Of a stretch of 64,000 nucleotides of DNA, positions 34,327 to 42,791 are shown piece by piece. The notes under the pieces are model-generated. The model searched no databases and was not told the DNA's origin. It was given only the letters and a program-made list of their open reading frames with translations. Source of the stretch: an uncultured Bacteroidales bacterium (GTDB taxonomy: Bacteria; Bacteroidota; Bacteroidia; Bacteroidales; Paludibacteraceae). Location: the NCBI GenBank assembly GCA_902785605.1, contig CACZZL010000006.1, forward strand, positions 1 through 64,000, written 5' to 3'. A program made the position numbers and the translations under genes. Numbering within the stretch: position 1 is the first letter of the stretch; the number at the start of each line of letters is the position of its first letter.

Positions 34327-37300
34327 TTGAAACGCAGTTTCCATTACATATTGTTCCTCATCACGGTGGTATTCGCCATCTTCAGCGGTGTGATGATGTT
34401 CCGCGTGAACGTCAACGCTGATATGACGAAGTACCTACCGGATGATTCGCAGATGAAGAGCGGACTCGAAATCATCACGACCGAGTTTACTTCCACTGCC
34501 CAGATGTCCGGAACGGATGTGCACGTCATGTTCGAAGGATTGCAGCCTAACGAGGTGCCGGGTATACGGACTTTGTTGGATGCCTATCCCGATGTGCATG
34601 GTGTATCGTACAGATATTCAGCGGATAGTGCTTACACGGTTTTTGACCTTGATGTGCCGAAGTCCGTGGACCAGAAAGCGCTGGGTAAGCAGATTAACAC
34701 CCGTTTTGGTGGTAACTGTGTGGTAGAGACCAGTCAGGACGGTGCAACACCTCCTATCTCGGTGATGATTTTTGCCGCGGTGCTGATCATGGTGGTGCTG
34801 TTCGTGATGGCGCAGTCGTGGTTTGAGCCGGTCGTTATTCTCTTGACTGCCGGTTTGGCTATCCTGCTGAATATGGGTACGAACGCCTTCCTGCCTTCGG
34901 TATCAATCACTACCAATTTCATTGGTTCAATTCTACAAGCGGTACTATCGCTCGATTACTGTATCGTGCTGCTGAACCGCTATCGGCAAGAGCAGAATGA
35001 GAACACAGATCGTGATTCTGCCGTACTTGCAGCCAACCGGGCAATCAAACGCGCAGCGCCTTCTGTTCTATCTTCGGCTTTGACTACCGTAGTGGGACTG
35101 CTCATGCTCTGTTTCATGCGCCTGAAGATAGGTGCGGATATGGGTATCGTGTTGGCGAAAGGTGTCGTTTGTTCGCTTATCTGTACGTTCACCGCGATGC
35201 CGGCAATGATGCTGCTCTTCCGTCGCGTGATCAACAAAACCTCTAAAGCGGCATACGTACCGCCTACGGATGGTCTCGCTCGCTTTGTGGCACGGCACAA
35301 ACTGCCGATGGCCGTCGGTGCCGTATTGCTATTCTTCGCTTCGTGGTATTTCTCTCGTCAGACCACTATCTTCTTCTCTGCGGAAGCGGAGTCGCAGATA
35401 GAGAAAGTGTTCCCGTCGCCAAACCCCTTTGTGTTGGTGTATGAGACACAGGATGAAGATTCAATCTACGCGTTGGCTGATCGGTTGATGGCCCAACCCG
35501 GTATCCAATCTGTCATCTCTTATCCGACCCTTATGTCGCAGCCGCTCACACCGGCCGAGATGGCACACCATGTGCGTTCGTTGTTGACGGATTTCAAGGA
35601 TTATATGCCGGAAGGAACGACTGTTCCGCCGGAGGCTTTGGACATGATCAATCCGCAAATGGTGCAATTGCTCTATTACATGGAGTCGAGAGACACGGTA
35701 GAAACGGAACTGACCTTCCCGGAGATTGCACGATTCTTGCATACGCATGTTGCCTCTAATCCGCTGTTCGCATCCTATCTGGACGATGAGATGAAAGCGC
35801 AGATAGAGAGTTTGCAGTCGATGTTAGATGTGCAACCGGCTACTCAACCTACTAAACCGGTCACACCGGTCATCCCGGTTGCGTCAATGGAGAAACAAGA
35901 GTTGGAGGACACAGTAGTCTTGCCACGCGAGACGATAGCTCCACTGAGTTTTAATCCGGTAGAGAATACGGAAATAGACAGTCTGGAAGTGCCTACAGTA
36001 ACGATCAAACGCATTGCTATTGTGCCGTTTGTCGAGAAACTGAATGCCAAACAGACAACGGCTGTCTCTGTGGAGATGCGCAAACTGACGGATACGGCAG
36101 CGATCCGTTTGCCGATGACGGTGAGCGAAATGTCGGTCTTCATGGGTTCTACTCCTATTCAGACGCGTCTGGTCTATGGTTATGCTCCGGGCAGCGTGAA
36201 AAAAATGAGTCCGCTGCAATACGTCCATTTGTTGGTGGACGATCTGTTCAAACGTCAAGGTTTGGCGGGTATGATATCCGAAGAACAGCGTACGCAATTG
36301 AATCTGCGTGCTTCGTTGATGAACCTGGCGGACAAGAATGCTTCGCTCGCTCCTTCTGAACTCAACACGTTGCTGCATGCTTTTGGTATCACGGATTATA
36401 CGGAAGATGACCTGATGGCAATCGCTTATCCAAAACCCAAAACGGAGCCGCAGGTGTTGACGAAAAAACCGTCGGAACTCAATGCAGCAGAGATAGTCAA
36501 TTCCATCACAACGATTCAATCGACTTTACATAGCACGGATACAACCCGTGCTGTGATGGCGACCGCTTCGGTACCGGAAGAAGAACAGGTAACTCCGAAA
36601 CATAAAGGTCCGAGCAAGGCTGATATGCAGGCGGAATTGTTCACTGAATTGGTCTTTGGTGGTAAGACGTATACGGCAGAGCAGATGGCCGCTAAGTTGG
36701 CACGACTGATGAAATTGTCGGATGTCAAAGCCGAACCGGTTACTCCGGCCCAGATGTCGCTCTTGTACGATTATTATGGCGCGGTGAACAGCAATTGTGA
36801 TTCGCTCCGTTTGGGATTTGAGCCATTGTTGGCTTTCTTGTGCGATACGCTGGTGTACGATGAACGTCTGGCGGATATACTACCGGCCGAAGTGAGTGAG
36901 CAGGCCGCTTCTGTTCATACGCAGATACAAGAAGGCTTGGGTCAGTTGCGCAAAGAGAACTACTCCCTCTTGGTGGTATTGTCTTCACTGCCGGCTGAGT
37001 CTCCTCAGACGTATGCGTTTGTGGATACGTTGACTGCATTGGCGGACCTTGCAATCCCGCATCAGCATTATTATGTGGGCGAGTCTGTAATGTACGCAGA
37101 GATGCGAGGCGGGTTTGACCATGAGATGAACGTCGTTTCGTTGCTCACAATCCTTTCTATCTTCCTCATCGTCGCGCTCACTTTCCGTTCGGTGATTGTA
37201 CCGACGATTTTGGTTGTGACGGTGATGAGTGCCGTGTATGTCAATGTGGTAGTAGCCGGTTTGGTGACCGGACAAATGCTCTATTTGGCGTACCTGATTG

Positions 37301-37662
37301 TGCAGGCTATCCTCATGGGGGCTACAATCGACTATGGAATACTGTTTGCTAACTATTACCGCGAGAATCGTAAGAAGATGCTGCAAGTGAACGCAGTTTG
37401 TGCGGCATACAAAGGCTCAATCCGTACAATCCTGACTTCCGGACTGATCATGGTGATTGGCCCTGGAGCTATGGCGTTGTTTATTGATGATCTGATGATT
37501 AGCAATATCGTCGGCTGTTTGGCAGTCGGTGCATTTGTGGCGATAGTGCTCACGCTGACCGTGGTGCCCGCAGTGCTGGTTGCGCTTGATAAATGGGTGG
37601 TTTACGGCAAGAAGAACCGCTTCAACGGAGAGATTTCATTGGATAAAGAAGAGAATCTATGA
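34327..37662 (+). CDS. MMPL/RND-superfamily membrane transporter
   Basis: A 1111-aa protein with two RND halves. TM1 is near residues 5-25, then a first loop, TM2-6 (about 145-315) and TM7 (about 333-350). A very long soluble segment of about 580 residues follows, then the last TM bundle (about 935-1090) with GATIDYGILFANYYR. The YCIVLLNRYRQE and IDYGILFANYYRENR elements are typical of MMPL. The loop between the halves is unusually long and contains a Pro/Thr-rich linker (about 505-520). TTG at 34327 is the likely start. It overlaps the first ABC permease by 4 nt, so transport of a lipid or polymer precursor is likely. Confidence 0.85.
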   Translation: MKRSFHYILFLITVVFAIFSGVMMFRVNVNADMTKYLPDDSQMKSGLEIITTEFTSTAQMSGTDVHVMFEGLQPNEVPGIRTLLDAYPDVHGVSYRYSADSAYTVFDLDVPKSVDQKALGKQINTRFGGNCVVETSQDGATPPISVMIFAAVLIMVVLFVMAQSWFEPVVILLTAGLAILLNMGTNAFLPSVSITTNFIGSILQAVLSLDYCIVLLNRYRQEQNENTDRDSAVLAANRAIKRAAPSVLSSALTTVVGLLMLCFMRLKIGADMGIVLAKGVVCSLICTFTAMPAMMLLFRRVINKTSKAAYVPPTDGLARFVARHKLPMAVGAVLLFFASWYFSRQTTIFFSAEAESQIEKVFPSPNPFVLVYETQDEDSIYALADRLMAQPGIQSVISYPTLMSQPLTPAEMAHHVRSLLTDFKDYMPEGTTVPPEALDMINPQMVQLLYYMESRDTVETELTFPEIARFLHTHVASNPLFASYLDDEMKAQIESLQSMLDVQPATQPTKPVTPVIPVASMEKQELEDTVVLPRETIAPLSFNPVENTEIDSLEVPTVTIKRIAIVPFVEKLNAKQTTAVSVEMRKLTDTAAIRLPMTVSEMSVFMGSTPIQTRLVYGYAPGSVKKMSPLQYVHLLVDDLFKRQGLAGMISEEQRTQLNLRASLMNLADKNASLAPSELNTLLHAFGITDYTEDDLMAIAYPKPKTEPQVLTKKPSELNAAEIVNSITTIQSTLHSTDTTRAVMATASVPEEEQVTPKHKGPSKADMQAELFTELVFGGKTYTAEQMAAKLARLMKLSDVKAEPVTPAQMSLLYDYYGAVNSNCDSLRLGFEPLLAFLCDTLVYDERLADILPAEVSEQAASVHTQIQEGLGQLRKENYSLLVVLSSLPAESPQTYAFVDTLTALADLAIPHQHYYVGESVMYAEMRGGFDHEMNVVSLLTILSIFLIVALTFRSVIVPTILVVTVMSAVYVNVVVAGLVTGQMLYLAYLIVQAILMGATIDYGILFANYYRENRKKMLQVNAVCAAYKGSIRTILTSGLIMVIGPGAMALFIDDLMISNIVGCLAVGAFVAIVLTLTVVPAVLVALDKWVVYGKKNRFNGEISLDKEENL

Positions 37663-38519
37663 AAGAAGAAAAATGGGATTTGACCATCACTCCGCGGGAT
37701 AGACTGCTGGCAGTTGATTGGAAAGAGATATGGCGCTATCGGGACATGTTTCTTCTCTTTGTGGCACGTAATTTCCGTACAGCCTACAAGCAGACCATCC
37801 TTGGGCCGTTGTGGTTCATCATCACACCGGTGCTGTCCGTTATCGTTTACGTAGCAGTCTTTGGGGGAATTGCCAATATCCCGACAGATGGTGTGCCGCC
37901 CATCCTGTTTTACCTGCTCGGTATTTCCGTATGGGGGTATTTCGCCAGCTGCGTGAGCGCAACTTCCAACTCGTTTGTGTCCAATGCGGATATATTCGGA
38001 AAAGTCTATTTCCCGCGTATTATCATGCCGCTCGTGGCGGTAACAACAAACCTGCTGACGTTTGGTATCCAGTTGGCTATCTTCGCTGTGTTCTATATCT
38101 ATTACGCGTTAGTAGGTACGCCGAATGGGGTGCCATTGGAGATTCATTGGCAGTTGGCGCTGTTCCCGTTATTCGTGGCTATCTTGGCATTCATGGCGGT
38201 TGGTTTCGGAATGATTTTTTCGTCCATGACCACTAAATATCGCGACTTGCAGATTATGCTCGCGAAAATCATCTCGCTCTGGGTATATGTTACACCGGTG
38301 ATTTATCCGTTGAGCATGGTGACGAACGAGAAACTGCATTTGGCGATGAGCCTCAATCCAGTTACACCGGTCATGGAAGCGATCAAGTATGCGTTACTCG
38401 GTCAGGGTCAGTTCTCCTGGCTTTGGCTCGGATACAGCGTTGTATTTACCTTCGTGCTGCTGGTGTTCGGATTGATGATGTTTAACAAAGTACAAAAGTC
38501 CTTTATGGACACCGTGTAA
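37659..38519 (+). CDS. ABC-2 type permease (polysaccharide export, first)
   Basis: A 286-aa protein with six membrane helices. Wzm/KpsM-like features are AYKQTILGPLWFIITP, an FGKVYFPRI motif, the TTKYRDL segment and the C-terminal FNKVQKSFMDTV. These permeases export O-antigen, teichoic acid or capsule chains together with an ATPase. The start overlaps the MMPL stop by 4 nt. No ATPase gene is in the window. Confidence 0.88.
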   Translation: MKEEKWDLTITPRDRLLAVDWKEIWRYRDMFLLFVARNFRTAYKQTILGPLWFIITPVLSVIVYVAVFGGIANIPTDGVPPILFYLLGISVWGYFASCVSATSNSFVSNADIFGKVYFPRIIMPLVAVTTNLLTFGIQLAIFAVFYIYYALVGTPNGVPLEIHWQLALFPLFVAILAFMAVGFGMIFSSMTTKYRDLQIMLAKIISLWVYVTPVIYPLSMVTNEKLHLAMSLNPVTPVMEAIKYALLGQGQFSWLWLGYSVVFTFVLLVFGLMMFNKVQKSFMDTV

Positions 38520-38520
38520 T

Positions 38521-39393
38521 ATGGCAAAGAATCAAGACAATTACTGGACAACAGTGATCTCGCCAGGTTCCTTTGCCAAGGGACTTGGACTAAAGGAGTT
38601 ATGGGCGAAGAAGTACCTTATTTGGCTGTTTATCAAGCGTGATATCACAGTGCAATTCAAACAGACCATCTTTGGTATGGGTTGGTACTTCATCTCGCCG
38701 CTGTTCACCATGTTCATGTATATCGTGGTGTTCGGCCGTATCGCGGGAATACCGACCGATAGTATTCCTCAACCAGTGTTCTACCTGAGCGGTATCTGTC
38801 TTTGGGAGTACTTCTCGGAGTGCCTTACTGCCGTTTCCGGCACCTTCCAGACGAATGCGAACTTATTCGGAAAGGTCTATTTCCCGCGTCTGGTATCGCC
38901 TGTTTCGGTCGTGGTATCCAAACTGTTCCGTTTTTCGTTGCAGTTGGCTACTTTCATCATCGTCTATCTGCTGTTTGTATTCAAGGGCGTGTATCTGCGT
39001 CCGACGTGGTATCTGCTGCTCTTCCCGGTACTTCTTCTGATGATTCAGTGTTTGGCTTTGGGACTCGGACTCATAGTATCGTCCCTTACTACCAAATACC
39101 GTGACTTGACGAATTTCTTCGGAGTGTTCGTTTCGCTGTGGATGTATGCCACGCCGATCGTCTATCCGCTGAGCGAGGTGAAGAACGAGACACTGCATCA
39201 AATCATGCTCATCAACCCCATGACCGCTATCATAGAGAGTTTTAAGTACGGAGCTTATGGAAAAGCGCTTCCACCCGAGCAGGTCTTTGACTGGTCGGCT
39301 TTGGGTATCAGCGCTGTGGTGATATTGATCCTGCTGCTGATCGGAGTAGCTATGTTCAATCGTAAGCAGAAATTCTTCATTGACACCATTTGA
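38521..39393 (+). CDS. ABC-2 type permease (polysaccharide export, second)
   Basis: A 290-aa paralogue of the previous gene with the same order: QFKQTIFGMGWYFISP, FGKVYFPRL, TTKYRDL and FNRKQKFFIDTI. It begins one nucleotide after the first permease ends. Two unlike copies in tandem suggest a heterodimeric membrane domain instead of the usual homodimer. tsaD follows after 1 nt. Confidence 0.88.
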   Translation: MAKNQDNYWTTVISPGSFAKGLGLKELWAKKYLIWLFIKRDITVQFKQTIFGMGWYFISPLFTMFMYIVVFGRIAGIPTDSIPQPVFYLSGICLWEYFSECLTAVSGTFQTNANLFGKVYFPRLVSPVSVVVSKLFRFSLQLATFIIVYLLFVFKGVYLRPTWYLLLFPVLLLMIQCLALGLGLIVSSLTTKYRDLTNFFGVFVSLWMYATPIVYPLSEVKNETLHQIMLINPMTAIIESFKYGAYGKALPPEQVFDWSALGISAVVILILLLIGVAMFNRKQKFFIDTI

Positions 39394-39394
39394 T

Positions 39395-40441
39395 ATGGAA
39401 AAACCGGTTGTTATATTAGCCATTGAATCCAGTTGTGATGATACTTCGTCTGCAGTTATTGTAGACGGTGTGTTGCGCAGTAATGTGATTGCGAGTCAAA
39501 AAGTGCATGAGGAGTTCGGAGGAGTGGTGCCGGAACTGGCCAGCCGTGCTCATCAGCAGAATATCCTGCCGGTGGTGGATACGGCTCTCAAACGGGCAGG
39601 AGTAACCAAGTACGATATATCGGCTATCGCTTTCACGCGTGGTCCGGGACTATTGGGGTCGTTGTTGGTAGGTACCTCTTTTGCCAAAGGCTTGGCATTG
39701 GCGCTTAACGTGCCGTTGGTGGAAGTAAACCACCTGCAGGGACATGTATTGGCACATTTTGTAGAAGACGGAACCGGTTTGCCACATCCGACGTTCCCTT
39801 TCCTGTGCTTGCTGGTATCGGGAGGTAATAGCCAGATCGTGCTCGTGCGCGCTTACAACAATATGGAAATCATTGGTCAGACCATTGACGATGCTGCCGG
39901 TGAAGCGTTTGATAAGTGCGCCAAAGTGCTGGGACTGCCTTATCCCGGTGGACCGTGGATAGACAAACTGGCCAAACTGGGGGATGCAACCAAGTATCCT
40001 TTTGCCAAACCGAATATACCCAACTACGACTATTCATTCTCCGGCCTCAAGACCTCTTTCCTCTATACGTTGCGTGATATGCTCAAGCAGTATAATGTGG
40101 AGACGATAGACCAATTGGCGGAACAAGTGCCTAACCTGCGCGAAGACATGTGCGCATCCTTGCAGGCTACGGTCGTGGATATACTCATGCGCAAACTAAA
40201 AAAAGCAGCCAAAGACCTGAACATCAACCAGGTGGCTGTAGCAGGAGGTGTGAGTGCCAACAGCGCATTACGTCAGGCTTTTGTCGAATATGGTCAGCGC
40301 TACCATTGGACGGTGTTCATTCCACCGTTCTCCTTCACAACGGACAATGCCGCCATGATCTGTCAGGCGGGCTATTTCAAATATTTGGATAACGATTTCT
40401 GCGCGATTGATGAAGTGCCATTCGCTAAAACAACTATTTGA
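39395..40441 (+). CDS. tsaD: tRNA N6-threonylcarbamoyladenosine synthase TsaD
   Basis: A 348-aa Kae1/TsaD protein starting at MEKPVVILAIESSCDDTS. It has the metal-binding HxxxH in NHLQGHVLAH, LLVSGGNSQIV, DDAAGEAFDK, YDYSFSGLKTS and VAGGVSANS. It installs t6A37 on tRNAs with TsaB, TsaC and TsaE. The start at 39395 avoids the 5 codons that overlap the preceding permease. The downstream exosortase gene starts inside its last 32 nt. Confidence 0.95.
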   Translation: MEKPVVILAIESSCDDTSSAVIVDGVLRSNVIASQKVHEEFGGVVPELASRAHQQNILPVVDTALKRAGVTKYDISAIAFTRGPGLLGSLLVGTSFAKGLALALNVPLVEVNHLQGHVLAHFVEDGTGLPHPTFPFLCLLVSGGNSQIVLVRAYNNMEIIGQTIDDAAGEAFDKCAKVLGLPYPGGPWIDKLAKLGDATKYPFAKPNIPNYDYSFSGLKTSFLYTLRDMLKQYNVETIDQLAEQVPNLREDMCASLQATVVDILMRKLKKAAKDLNINQVAVAGGVSANSALRQAFVEYGQRYHWTVFIPPFSFTTDNAAMICQAGYFKYLDNDFCAIDEVPFAKTTI

Positions 40442-40976
40442 GCCATATCAGGATATAATTATCTTTATGGTTACGTTGCTGGTGGCGAACTATGCATGGA
40501 AGTTCACGATGATCGGTGACGAGAATGGGGACATGGTCACATGGTTCGGACTGGATGTAACCGCTCCGTTTGAATTCATGGCTTGTCATATCGCGTCCGC
40601 TGTTTATTGGTTGGTGTCGCTGTTTCGGGACACCGCTTATATGGTAAGCGAACACACCATCCGTTTTGAGTCGGGGAGCGGTACTACGATCATATGGGGC
40701 TGCACCGGACTCAAGCAGTCATTCATTTGGCTCTGTCTCATCCTAACCGTTCGTGGCGGGTGGAAGCATAAAACGTGGTATATTCCCTTAGGATGGATCT
40801 GTTGCTACGCGTTCAATATTCTGCGTATCTTCTTGATCACACTGTTTATAGAGCACCACCCGGATTGGTTTCCGGTGTTGCACGATCACATCTTCAAATA
40901 CTTATTCTACGGAATGATGTTCCTGCTGTGGGCTATCTTTGTTGAAAAGATAAGACCTTCTTCTTCATCGCACTGA
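40410..40976 (+). CDS. Exosortase/archaeosortase-family membrane protein
   Basis: A 188-aa protein with about five membrane helices. The putative catalytic triad of the family is visible: Cys98 in WGCTGLKQ, Arg139 in NILRI and His158/160 in HDHIFKYLFYG. Exosortases cleave and attach C-terminal PEP-CTERM-like tails to lipids or glycans. It starts 32 nt inside tsaD. Its last 44 nt overlap the convergent antiporter gene. No PEP-CTERM-type substrate was recognised in the window. Confidence 0.75.
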   Translation: MKCHSLKQLFEPYQDIIIFMVTLLVANYAWKFTMIGDENGDMVTWFGLDVTAPFEFMACHIASAVYWLVSLFRDTAYMVSEHTIRFESGSGTTIIWGCTGLKQSFIWLCLILTVRGGWKHKTWYIPLGWICCYAFNILRIFLITLFIEHHPDWFPVLHDHIFKYLFYGMMFLLWAIFVEKIRPSSSSH

Positions 40977-42783
40977 CTATTTTCCACGTCAGACTGGCTT
41001 GAGTCTGGTCGCCGGTGAGAATATCCGGCACGTCAGCGCCTATCTCCTGCTCGGGATAGACAAGCATATAACTATGCCCGCTGAAGAACTTATCCAGCAT
41101 CTTCGGCACTTGCTCAAAGAGTGGATTGTAGGATGGGGTAGATGGACGAGCATTAATAAGCACAATCATATCGTCCGGAGCCATTTGTTTGGCGATCATC
41201 AACACATCTTCCCAGTTCTCCATCTCACGATATGATGCGCGCAGGTACTTGCCTTTACGGCGGCAGAATGCCTGTAACGCACGTTGAGTATCTTCGTTGG
41301 TGTAGAACACGACCTTGGCGCCTAACTGGCTGCTCAATCGACGTACCAACCCGAAGCATGAGATGAAATCATGCTCTTTCTCCGCGTAACGCGGAACAGC
41401 GACCAACAGACGGTTAATGGTATTCAGCGGTTGGGACGGATGATAGACAATGGCTGCTTTGTGTTGGCTGTTAATCAGTTTCTTTGCCTCTGACCAATCG
41501 CTCTCACTCGCAAAATCTGCGTCGTGCAGTTCGCCTAACTCGCTCAGTTCCTGCAACTCATAATGCCGGTTCTCTGCCACAGTAAGCATGAGCCAGCTGT
41601 TATCCGCTTTGTCTGCTTCCAATCGTGCTTCCTCCTGTAGTGCCAACCGTTTGGCGGCATACTCGGTGATGAACGATGCCGATGTGCACAATACTAAGAT
41701 CATCAGCACGGTCGCATTCAAAATCTCATCGCCGAACACCCCGGTCTTATAACCAATTGTCACAATAGCCAATGTACCGGCTGCTGTGGCATGCGTCAAA
41801 CCAAAGATCAACTGCCGCTCCGTGCCCTGTAGACCAAAACTGACTTGCGCTAACCATGCGGCTAACCATTTACTGGACAGTTTGGTGGCTATCATCACCA
41901 CAGCAATGATGATCGTTGTCCAATCGCTCCATAACACATGCACGTCAATCATCATACCCACACCAATCAGGAATAGCGGCACGAACAGGTTGTTACCCAC
42001 AAAATTGATACGCTGCATGACCGGACTGAGGTTCGGCACTAATCGGTTCAGCGCGGCACCGCAGATGAACGCGCCTAAGATACCCTCCAAACCGCTCCAG
42101 TCTGCCAACCACGCAGATACGACCATCATCGTCATCACAATCAGAAAACCGCTCGTTGCATCCGACCAGCGTTTGAAGAACCGCTGAGCGATCCATGGAA
42201 AAACAAGTAGAATAATACCTAGCGTAAGGGCAATCCGTCCCAACAGACCCCAAGTGCTGATCGGGTCGGCATCAATATACTTACTCTTGAGAAACGCTAA
42301 TACCAACAGCGATAGTGTGATCGCAATCATGGTGCCACCGATGGACAGATTGACAGCCGCATTCTTCTGTACACCATACCGGCTCACGATCGGATAGGTC
42401 ATCAACGTGTGACTACCGTACATAGCACCCATCAGGATACTGGTCGTAACATTAAATCCCAACAGTAGACTGCTTCCTATACCCAGTACGAACGGAACAA
42501 GGAACGAATAGAGACCATATAAAATGGAACGCGAACGTTGCTGACGAAAATCGTTGGTATCCACCTCAATACCCGCTTGCAACATGATATATAGCATACC
42601 GATCTTGCCCAGCGTCTGAATCGTCTCTACACCGCCTAACCAACCGAAACCATGCGAACCGGCCATGATACCTACTACAATAAAACCCACAATACTCGGA
42701 ATCCGAATCTTGCGGCATATAATCGGCACTAACAAGATAGCTGCCAGAATTAATGCAAATATGGCATACGGGTTTGTAATCAT
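40933..42783 (-). CDS. CPA2-family cation:proton antiporter
   Basis: A 616-aa protein. The N-terminal 390 residues hold about 12 membrane helices with IRIPSIVGFIVVGIMAG and LQAGIEVD (KefB/CPA2 signature). The C-terminal 220 residues are cytosolic and UspA/Rossmann-like (RLLVAVPRYAEKEHD). It exchanges Na+ or K+ for protons. ATG 42783 is preferred to TTG 42795 because it follows the uvrA stop by 8 nt. It is co-oriented with and probably transcribed with uvrA. Its 3' end overlaps the exosortase gene. Confidence 0.88.
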   Translation of the reverse strand: MITNPYAIFALILAAILLVPIICRKIRIPSIVGFIVVGIMAGSHGFGWLGGVETIQTLGKIGMLYIMLQAGIEVDTNDFRQQRSRSILYGLYSFLVPFVLGIGSSLLLGFNVTTSILMGAMYGSHTLMTYPIVSRYGVQKNAAVNLSIGGTMIAITLSLLVLAFLKSKYIDADPISTWGLLGRIALTLGIILLVFPWIAQRFFKRWSDATSGFLIVMTMMVVSAWLADWSGLEGILGAFICGAALNRLVPNLSPVMQRINFVGNNLFVPLFLIGVGMMIDVHVLWSDWTTIIIAVVMIATKLSSKWLAAWLAQVSFGLQGTERQLIFGLTHATAAGTLAIVTIGYKTGVFGDEILNATVLMILVLCTSASFITEYAAKRLALQEEARLEADKADNSWLMLTVAENRHYELQELSELGELHDADFASESDWSEAKKLINSQHKAAIVYHPSQPLNTINRLLVAVPRYAEKEHDFISCFGLVRRLSSQLGAKVVFYTNEDTQRALQAFCRRKGKYLRASYREMENWEDVLMIAKQMAPDDMIVLINARPSTPSYNPLFEQVPKMLDKFFSGHSYMLVYPEQEIGADVPDILTGDQTQASLTWKIVSAMKKKVLSFQQR

Positions 42784-42791
42784 ATTCAATA

